Below are positions 7,301-13,600 of a DNA stretch of 15,323 nucleotides, one piece after another. This stretch comes from Bermanella sp041589295 (GTDB lineage: Bacteria; Pseudomonadota; Gammaproteobacteria; Pseudomonadales; Oceanobacteraceae): positions 1 to 15,323 of the forward strand of contig JBFHVZ010000083.1 of assembly GCA_041589295.1 (NCBI GenBank), written 5' to 3'. A model generated the notes under the pieces. It saw only the letters and a list, made by a program, of their open reading frames with translations, was not told where the DNA came from and did not search any database. The translations under genes were made by a program, and so were the position numbers. The number at the start of each line of letters is the position of its first letter. Positions within the stretch are counted from its first letter, which is position 1.

Positions 7301-7429
7301 GTCTTCTAATTGACCCAACCCCATAAACGCGAAGACACCACCAATCAGTAGAATCAGCAGTACCATCCAACTGGTGGTTTTATGCTGAATAAAATACGTT
7401 GCGCTGTTTTGCATTTCCGGCTGGGACAT
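4343..7429 (-). CDS. RND-family efflux permease (AcrB/MexB-like superfamily)
   Basis: A 1028-residue inner-membrane pump with the expected duplicated plan: TM1 near residues 19-37, a large periplasmic loop to about 335, a TM block 340-500 with a further TM at about 535-555, a second loop to about 865, and a final TM block to about 1020. The TM4 proton-relay motif is GMLVDNAIVI: Asp408 is present, but the second Asp of the AcrB-type pair is Asn409. The TM10 lysine (Lys936, in MIIKNGIVLVD) is kept. Such pumps export drugs, detergents or metals in exchange for protons, using a periplasmic adaptor and an outer-membrane channel. The start overlaps the adaptor stop in TAATG, so translation is coupled. 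The substrate is unknown. No outer-membrane channel gene is visible. Confidence 0.95.
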   Translation of the reverse strand: MSQPEMQNSATYFIQHKTTSWMVLLILLIGGVFAFMGLGQLEDPKFTIKDAMVITSYPGASPLQVEEEVTYPLENAIQQLPYVDKVTSISKAGLSQITVSMKNIYDKDSLPQIWDELRRKINDYQPYLPPNVYAPIIYDDFGDVYGVLLSVEGEGFSLKEVNDYVDYLRRELVLVDGVGKVTLAGEPDHQVYVEISHEKLANLGIPIGRIYQILSTQNSVSNAGHVRVGDEYIRISSTGEFQSVEELENLLLSSPGSKELIYLRDVGRVVKDEKEVPSQVTSYMGRRAIHVGISFADDVNVVEVGKALDARLAALKGSQPVGMNVNYLYNQPQEVAKSVADFMMNLIAAVAIVFVVLLIFMGLYSGAIVGTVLLLTILGTFIFMNMLGINLQRVSLGALIIALGMLVDNAIVITEGILIGVKKGQTRLQAARDIVQQTQWPLLGATIIAIAAFAPIGLSPDDTGEFAGSLFQVLLISLLTSWVTAITITPFLCDLLIKSPKVDSTSTQGEIDPYQGVIFDFYKRILDVAMGHRAATIVLMVGLLVLSVLGFSLVKQSFFPPSTTPVVLMDYWLPQGTDIRATRDQVQRLEAHLAQDERVEFVSSTVGQGEIRFMLTYAVEKKYDSYGQLMVRLQSSDDIPALIADLRGHIQQTAPDAMVKFKRLEIGPGSAAKIEARFTGPDPEVLRHLVAQAETIYRADGRLENIRHDWRERVKLLRPQFDEAAARRLGVSRQDLDDVLQMSFSGKTIGLYREGTDLLPVVVRPPAEQRLDLEGVLEAKIYSPVYNRYVPIQQVVKDFEVVWEDPLIVRRDRKRTMALMADPDVLSSATTMEVFNAIQPQVEAIELPADYTLTWGGEYEAQTNAENSVFSSLPLGYLFMFIITVLLFNALRSALVIWACVPLAVIGVTAGLLSTGVAFGFMSLLGFLSLSGMIIKNGIVLVDQINLELSEGKSPYEAVVHASISRVRPVCMAAITTILGMVPLLLDPFFAGMAVVIAFGLAFATVLTLVVVPVSYAMSYGIQSEAVR

Positions 7430-8520
7430 TACAGGCCTCGCTCATTCACCCATGCACGCACAGGTTGGCCATTCACTACCTGATGCACACCGGCTGTAAT
7501 AATCAATTCTCCACCGCTTAAGCCTTCTAGAATTTCAATGCCCTCTTTACGTAGCTTACCCACTTTAACGGCTCGCTTAACGGCACGCATTTCGGCTTCA
7601 TTAACGACCCAAATATTTTTCATTTGCGAATTAAGTGCACTTTCATCGTCACTAAACACCGCACTGGCAGGGATTAAAAACGATTGTTTGGTGCGTAATA
7701 GCACTTGATTGAGATCGACTTTAACGTTGGCAGTCATGCCCGGAAGGATATTTAAATTAGAAGGACGCGCCATGCTTAACACCAGATTGTACGCACCGGT
7801 GCGTGGGTCTGCTTCGCTGCTGTGCTCTTTATAGGTGGCGTAAAAAACTTTGCCAGGCAAGGCGCTAAACAGTACCTGTGGGCGATACCCCATGGCCTGC
7901 TCGTCTTGACGAATTTGTGCAATGATATTTTCGGGCAGCTGTACGGTGATTTCTAATTGGGTATCACTTTGCAAACGCATTACAGGTTGCATTGGCCCAA
8001 CCGTTTGATGCATTTCGGTAAACACACTTGAAACAATACCGTTAAACGGAGAGTAAATTTTGGTATACGCCAAGCTGTTTTGTGCAGCCTCTAACGAAGC
8101 CCGTGCCACCTCTAGCTCAGCTTTTGCTTGATCAAACTGAGCATCACTGGCAACGCCCTTCTCTAACATGGATTCAACCCGTTTAAACTGCGATTTCGCT
8201 AAATTAAAACGCGCTTTCGCAGCATCAGCCTGAACTTGATAATCGGTTGGGTCTAACGTCGCTAATAGCTGGCCTTTTGCTACGACCTGTCCTGATTTAA
8301 CGGGCAAACTTTGCACCTCGCCGGCTACGCGAAACGCCATGTCCGTTTTGTTTGAGGCCTGTACTTGGGCAGGGAAGTTTCGCCAATCGGCTTCTTCACT
8401 GGAATGAATGCGTAACAACTTAACAGGGCGTATATCGGTGCGAGTATCCACCACGGGGTCGTGGTCACTGCAACCCGCCAGCAAAGCCAGAATAAAGCTG
8501 GCTATGAGCAGCTTATGCAT
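7429..8520 (-). CDS. RND periplasmic adaptor (membrane fusion lipoprotein)
   Basis: A 363-residue MFP/HlyD-superfamily subunit. The lipobox LLAGC (Cys17) anchors it to the inner membrane. A first lipoyl half (VAGEVQSLPVKSGQVVAKGQ, about residues 66-85) is followed by an alpha-helical hairpin (about 95-145). The second lipoyl half (AYTKIYSPFNGIV) and the beta-barrel and membrane-proximal domains come next, ending around VNGQPVRAWVNERG. It bridges the permease encoded just downstream to a TolC-type channel encoded elsewhere. AAAGGA lies six bases upstream of the ATG at 8520. It is first in a two-gene unit and lies behind a perfect FNR/Anr-type box and a second inverted repeat, both in the 199-base upstream gap. 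Confidence 0.95.
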   Translation of the reverse strand: MHKLLIASFILALLAGCSDHDPVVDTRTDIRPVKLLRIHSSEEADWRNFPAQVQASNKTDMAFRVAGEVQSLPVKSGQVVAKGQLLATLDPTDYQVQADAAKARFNLAKSQFKRVESMLEKGVASDAQFDQAKAELEVARASLEAAQNSLAYTKIYSPFNGIVSSVFTEMHQTVGPMQPVMRLQSDTQLEITVQLPENIIAQIRQDEQAMGYRPQVLFSALPGKVFYATYKEHSSEADPRTGAYNLVLSMARPSNLNILPGMTANVKVDLNQVLLRTKQSFLIPASAVFSDDESALNSQMKNIWVVNEAEMRAVKRAVKVGKLRKEGIEILEGLSGGELIITAGVHQVVNGQPVRAWVNERGL

Positions 8521-8561
8521 GAGAGGTCCTTTTTTAGAATCGTTAGGTGAGCAATGAACAG

Positions 8562-8581
8562 CGTCTGTAGGAGTATAGACG
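8562..8581. promoter_or_regulatory. Inverted repeat overlapping a second candidate -10 upstream of the RND adaptor
   Basis: CGTCTGTA-GGAG-TATAGACG, seven of eight arm positions matching. On the minus strand the right arm supplies TATACT (8572-8577 on the plus strand), five of six to the -10 consensus. It is 42 bases upstream of the adaptor ATG, a plausible repressor operator of the TetR type often found at RND genes. No regulator gene is visible in the window, and the -35 region is poor. Confidence 0.4.
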
Positions 8582-8657
8582 AGCCCAGTGTAACGAATGC
8601 GCCGTGCCAGCCTAAAGTAGCGGGTGTGGCAAAAGACTAATGCAAATTCAGAACAGA

Positions 8658-8697
8658 ATTAAACAGCAAAAAGAAGCGCTAAGTTGATCCGCATCAA
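8658..8697 (-). promoter_or_regulatory. FNR/Anr-type box with spaced -10 element
   Basis: TTGATCCGCATCAA at 8684-8697 is a perfect match to the FNR/Anr consensus TTGAT-N4-ATCAA. Twenty bases further along the minus strand is TTTAAT (8658-8663), five of six to the -10 consensus. That is close to the geometry of an FNR class II (activator) promoter, centred near -41.5. The only gene start downstream on the minus strand is the RND adaptor, with a leader of about 130 bases. It suggests oxygen- or nitrate-linked control of the pump. The box starts 22 bases past the stop of the zinc-finger gene. Confidence 0.6.
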
Positions 8698-8719
8698 ACT
8701 GCAAGTACGATCACTCGAT

Positions 8720-8962
8720 TTAGGCAAATAGCTCAATGTCATCTTCGACATCCTGCTTCTGGCGTGCATTTACCTCAGTTAATACCAGTTCTTTTAACTC
8801 ATTTAATAGGTGATCATCCAAGTGTTGTAGATTAAGCGAACCAAACTGGCGACGCGTTAGCATATAACGATCATGGCATGCTCGATGAGCTGGCCCTTCG
8901 CATACCACCATCACCACATCTTTTTGTCCGACAACATTCCCATCACAATAACAACAGCGCAT
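8720..8962 (-). CDS. Small LIM-like zinc-finger protein of unknown function
   Basis: An 80-residue cytoplasmic protein. Its N-terminus has C3-x2-C6, 19 residues, then H26-x2-C29, which is the spacing of the first zinc site of a LIM or treble-clef finger; Cys4, Cys21 and His30 are nearby extra ligands. The C-terminal half (about residues 40-80) is Leu/Glu/Asp-rich and likely helical, ending in an acidic DDIELFA. The ATG at 8962 has AAGG close upstream (two bases), so the ribosome site is tight. Single zinc ribbons of this size often mediate protein or nucleic-acid contacts; no partner can be named. It has no obvious terminator, so it might read into the RND unit 199 bases downstream. Confidence 0.72.
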   Translation of the reverse strand: MRCCYCDGNVVGQKDVVMVVCEGPAHRACHDRYMLTRRQFGSLNLQHLDDHLLNELKELVLTEVNARQKQDVEDDIELFA

Positions 8963-9370
8963 GGCCTTCTTTTAACCTTCACGTTTATTCAAATATTGAA
9001 ACGGTCTCGCTCAACCAAACCCCGAAGGCCAATCTGCAAGTTATTATTAATAGGCAGAACCGAGGGCTAGGCTGTCAGAGGACTCAAGCACAAGGGTTTG
9101 GCGCTGAACCTATCTGAGACCGAAGTACCAAGGCCATTTTGTGACCAAACACTCAAATTTTCTAGTGGTTTAGTGTTCATAAGCTTGTTCTATTATTGCA
9201 CCAGTAACATTAGGTAACTCTTTGTAATTAAAGGGTTATTTGTTTTTAGTAAGACTTAAATGGCGATTAAAAGCACGGTCGAATAGCCCCAACCAAAGGG
9301 CTTTGCTACCATGCGCCCCGCTCGACGAGTCCACCTTAAAATATGTACCAACCAATGCGGAACCAACTCC
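8963..9370. other. Intergenic region between divergent zinc-finger and flavoprotein genes
   Basis: About 408 bases without a convincing gene. The left half is the upstream region of the leftward zinc-finger gene. The right half is AT-rich and holds a candidate rightward promoter, an imperfect AACACT/AGTGTT inverted repeat (9148-9153 with 9172-9177) and a small AGCCC/GGGCT hairpin (9285-9289 with 9298-9302) near the flavoprotein start. Short open frames here lack ribosome sites and protein-like composition. Confidence 0.6.
9222..9250 (+). promoter_or_regulatory. Weak candidate promoter for the flavoprotein gene
   Basis: TTGTAA (9222-9227) and TTTAGT (9245-9250) are separated by 17 bases; each matches its consensus at four of six positions. 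The surrounding stretch is AT-rich. It would leave a leader of about 115 bases before the ATG at 9371. Confidence 0.3.
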
Positions 9371-10591
9371 ATGCCTGACACCAGCTATGACGTGATCATC
9401 ATCGGCGCCGGAGCTGCCGGTCTCATGTGCGCGATAACGGCTGCCCAACGCGGACGCTCGGTTCTCGTGGTGGACCACGCCAACAAAGCGGGAAAAAAAA
9501 TCCTCATCAGTGGTGGTGGTCGCTGCAACTTCACTAATATGTACGCTGAACCAAGCAACTACCTGAGCCAGAACCCACACTTTTGTAAATCTGCATTAAA
9601 GCGTTACACCCAGTGGGACTTCATCGCCATGGTGGACAAAGCCCAATTGCCTTGGCATGAGAAAAAGCTCGGCCAACTATTTAGCGACGAAGGCAGCAAA
9701 GCCGTTTTAAATCTGCTGCTAGATGAGTGCGACAATGCAGGTGCGCGCATTCAGTTATCCACAGCCGTGCAACACATTGAACAAAGCGAGCAAGGCTTTG
9801 CGTTAAGCGTTCAAACAGACGACGCAAACACCACCACTCTGACTTGCAACTCATTGGTTATTGCCACCGGCGCCATGTCATTCCCCACCATGGGGGCCAC
9901 CGACTTTGGCCACAAAGTGGCGCGCCAGTTTGGTTTAAGCGTGACCGATACCCGCCCCGGACTTGTTCCGTTTACTTTCGACCAAAACGAAAAACAACAA
10001 TTTGCAGATTTATCCGGCGTCAGTGTAGACAGTTACATCGAAGTCATCAGCGCCGACAAAAATCGAAACGGCCAAGGCTTCCGCGAAAATATTTTATTCA
10101 CCCATAAAGGGTTAAGCGGCCCTGCTGTACTGCAAATTTCGTCGTACTGGCGACCCGGCGAAGTGATCCAAATCTGTATGCTGCCGGATGTAGACCTTGC
10201 ACAAGTGTTAAAAGACACCCAGCAAGACAACCCGAAAAAACACCTGCACACAGTGTTACAGCAACACTTTCCACAACGTGTGGTCGACTGCGTGTGCAAA
10301 GACGAAAACCTGCAACAACCGTTACAACAATATAAACACGCTGACTTACAACGCATCGCAGATCGTTTTCAAAAATGGCAATTCATCCCCAGCGGCACCG
10401 AAGGCTATAAAAAAGCCGAAGTCACCTTGGGCGGCGTCAACACCGACGACATCAGTTCAAAAACATTTGAAGCGAAAAATGTAAACGGCTTGTACTTTAT
10501 TGGCGAAGTATTGGATGTCACCGGACAACTCGGCGGCTTCAACTTCCAATGGGCATGGGCGAGTGGGCACTGCGCAGGGCAGTTTGTGTAG
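9371..10591 (+). CDS. HI0933/YhiN-family FAD-dependent oxidoreductase
   Basis: A 406-residue flavoprotein; family members are about 400. The N-terminal Rossmann fold shows YDVIIIGAGAAGLMCA with the GxGxxG dinucleotide motif (residues 12-17). The family signature GKKILISGGGRCNFTN comes next, then a mid-chain VIATGAMSFPTMGATDFG, and a C-terminal FAD-binding end GLYFIGEVLDVTGQLGGFNFQWAWASGH. The ATG at 9371 is preferred to the in-frame ATG at 9311 because the conserved fold begins right after it; neither has a strong ribosome site. The family includes BaiN-type enzymes, but the physiological substrate of most members is unknown. It stands alone, converging on the giant surface-protein gene. Confidence 0.92.
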   Translation: MPDTSYDVIIIGAGAAGLMCAITAAQRGRSVLVVDHANKAGKKILISGGGRCNFTNMYAEPSNYLSQNPHFCKSALKRYTQWDFIAMVDKAQLPWHEKKLGQLFSDEGSKAVLNLLLDECDNAGARIQLSTAVQHIEQSEQGFALSVQTDDANTTTLTCNSLVIATGAMSFPTMGATDFGHKVARQFGLSVTDTRPGLVPFTFDQNEKQQFADLSGVSVDSYIEVISADKNRNGQGFRENILFTHKGLSGPAVLQISSYWRPGEVIQICMLPDVDLAQVLKDTQQDNPKKHLHTVLQQHFPQRVVDCVCKDENLQQPLQQYKHADLQRIADRFQKWQFIPSGTEGYKKAEVTLGGVNTDDISSKTFEAKNVNGLYFIGEVLDVTGQLGGFNFQWAWASGHCAGQFV

Positions 10592-10624
10592 ACGCAAACT
10601 CGTTTAACTTGAATAAGCGCCAAA

Positions 10625-10664
10625 AAAAATCCCGCTGAATACATAAGCACTCAGCGGGATTTTT
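10625..10664. terminator. Bidirectional terminator between the flavoprotein and giant-protein genes
   Basis: A perfect 10-bp stem ATCCCGCTGA/TCAGCGGGAT (10629-10638 with 10651-10660), extended by A-T pairs, around a 12-base loop. A's flank the left and T's the right. It serves the rightward gene ending at 10591 and the leftward gene ending at 10689. Confidence 0.9.
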
Positions 10665-10688
10665 GCTTAACGACCTAGGCGAGTTATT

Positions 10689-13600
10689 TTACAGCGCAGG
10701 TACGTTGGGTTCTGGGTCTTCGACATCCAACAAACCATCACCATCTGTATCGATGGGTAGGCGGATATCATCAATCCAAACGGTATCTGCACCGGCAGAT
10801 GTTCCGCCGTCTTTTACATAATTCCATTCAAAGGAATGGCGTCCTGCTTCAACCGTAAACACCTGTGTGGTTGCCCAATCGTTTTCACCACTGAAGCGCG
10901 CTTGTTCAACACCGTCAATTAAGAAGATCAAAACATCGTAGTCTGCTTCGGTACTGGTTTTCACGGAAAATGTCACTTCACCTGCAGCAGTAGTGGCATT
11001 CACGCCCAGCAATGCGCTTTGGTAATCGCTTAAAGACGTTGTCACAGTTAGTGAATAGTCACCTTGGCTTGCTTCTTGGCTAATCACCCAGTGCTGGCCA
11101 GCGTTGCTCCAAAGCGGGGGTAACTCTCCCCATTCAAAACCTTCACCCCAGAGCTCAGAAATCATACTTTCTTGACCTGCATGCAACCAATCAATGCGAC
11201 CAAACTCGCTGGTCGAATTTGTATTGCCATTGCCCAATTGCCCTTGGTAGTTAGCGCCCATGGATTGAGTAACGCCTTCGCTAGTCACAACAAAGCTTGT
11301 GCCAGCCCCTGCACCAATGTGCGCAATGCCCTCATTAACCAATAAGGTTGGCGTAGAGCTATAGAAACCCTGCCCACTACCCATACCATAGACTTGCCCG
11401 GCGTCGGTTAGCACCACGGTGTGTTCTTGGCCAGCGGCTACAGACGCCACATTCGTCAGCGAAGTAATTACAACCGGCACATTGCGGTTTGTATCCGTAC
11501 CATCACCTAAACGACCCGATGAGTTATTGCCCCAAGCATGCAATGCTCCGTCCGAGTCAATGGCAAAACTTTGGTAATACGCAGCTTCAATCGACTCAAC
11601 GCCGCTAAGCTTGCTTACTTGAACAGCAGTACCGTGCGAATTCGTGTTAGAGCCATTACCCAATTGACCATAAATATTTTCACCTTCACTCCAAACAACG
11701 CCATCCTCATCTACCGCTAGTATGTGGTTTTGACCTGCTGCTAAGCTTTTAATGTTTGCCATACCACTAATGGCATCAAAACTCGAAGGAATATTGCTGG
11801 ACGCATAAGCGCTGGCCACATTGCCCGATGCTGTAATGATGTGGAGTTCAGAATAACCCGCCGCAACACCTTTCACATCGGTCAGGCTGTTGATTTGCTG
11901 TGGTGTAGTTGCGACATTGTTGCCACCCCAATACCAAACGGTACCATCTTGTTTTAGGGCTACGCTAAAGTTGTAACCCATATCAAAATCAACCACATCT
12001 GCAAGCGTAATCACACGCACGGGTGAATGTCTGTCCGTGGTGTCACCATTACCTAGCTGCCCATGGTCATTTTTACCCCAGGCATAAAGCAAACCGTCAT
12101 CAAACAAGGCCATGGTAAAGCCTTCCAAAGTGTAACCCTCGTTTCCTTTAATTTTGATGAGCTGGCCAAACTGCTGGTCCGACACGCGAATCAGTACACG
12201 GCTTGAGTCTGTGGTAATACCATCGTCCGCGGTATAGTCCAACATAATCCAACCAATAAAATTTGTCGGTGCTGTGTAGGTGTATGTACCGTCACTATTA
12301 TCCTGTAATGAACCTTCACCAGTTTGCGGCAGTGCGATCTGCGAAACGCTAATGGCCACAGCAGCAGAGGTATCGTTTTCTGTTGGATTGAAGGTAATGC
12401 TTTGACCGGCTGACACCGCCACGACATCTTCAATTGCTGTTAAGTCCATCACGGTTGGGTTAGTCCCCGCCATAAATTCTTCAAGATCTCTGCGCCCATC
12501 CTGATCGTAATCACTGTTGGCGGTTAAATAATGCAACGAATTTTGAGGATACTGCTCACAATACGAAGCACTATTTCCTGACGTCACCGGGCAATACAGA
12601 CGCTCCCATTCATCTGCTAATCCGTCGTTATCTGTGTCGAACGCGTATTGCGAGTTATCAGGAAACGCATCACGGCTATCACTCACGCCATCGTTATCTC
12701 GATCTGGCGCCGGCGTGCTGCCTTGGGCAAATTCATCTGCATCCGAAATCGAATCACCGTCAGAATCTTGCGAACCGTCAGTCTCTTGTAGGGACACAAA
12801 GTGCATCAACTCCCACTCATCAGCCAAACCATCATTGTCGGTATCGCGTGCATAGCGACTGTCGGTTACCCAAAGGTCTTCGCCATCGGTGACACCATCG
12901 TTATCCGTATCAGTGTTGGCTGGGTTTGCCCCTTGTGTAAATTCGGATGCATCCGACAGACCATCTTGATCAAAATCGCTATTAGCATTAACACGGTCCA
13001 ACGTACCGAAGTAACTCAGTTCCCATTCGTCACCAATGCCGTCTTCATCTGTGTCGGTTGCTGCAGCAGGGTTATCAGGGAATAAATCCTCACCATTTAA
13101 CACGCCATCGCCATCTCGATCCGCAGGGATTATTCCTGATAAGCCACTAAAGTAGTCTATGTAAACCTGACGCCCGGTATGAGTATCTGAAGAGTTTCGG
13201 TATTCCAATACCAAGCGGTGTTCGCCCGGCTCAAAGTTCCGAGTTAGCGTATTCCAGTGATTGTCACTTAAATAGAAACCGCTAGAACTGCCTGAACCAG
13301 AAACTAGGCGCAGGTTCCAACTTTGAAAATAACCCTCGCCTTCAGCTAAGCGGCCGCGAACATTTAGCTGGCCTTGCTGCGTGCTTAAGGTAAATTCTAA
13401 ACGCGCCACCTGCCCTGGGTTCAACCGTTGTGCCGTGGTTAAAGCATAAGTGCCGTGATAACTACTTGCATCCGTCACAACCCAATCAACATCTCCTGTG
13501 TTAACCCAACCATTGGGCAGTGCGCCATTTTCAAAGCTGAATGTCAGGTCATGCACAGGCGTGTTATTTTCAAAGGCCGATAAATCGCTCACGCCGTTAT

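Noticed and set aside
9260..9286. Short ATG frame before the flavoprotein as a leader peptide
   Set aside because: Eight codons with no ribosome site and no attenuator structure with a T-run after it.
9311..9370. Upstream ATG extending the flavoprotein by 20 residues
   Set aside because: The added residues are Arg/Cys-rich and unlike the family, whose conserved fold starts right after the ATG at 9371.
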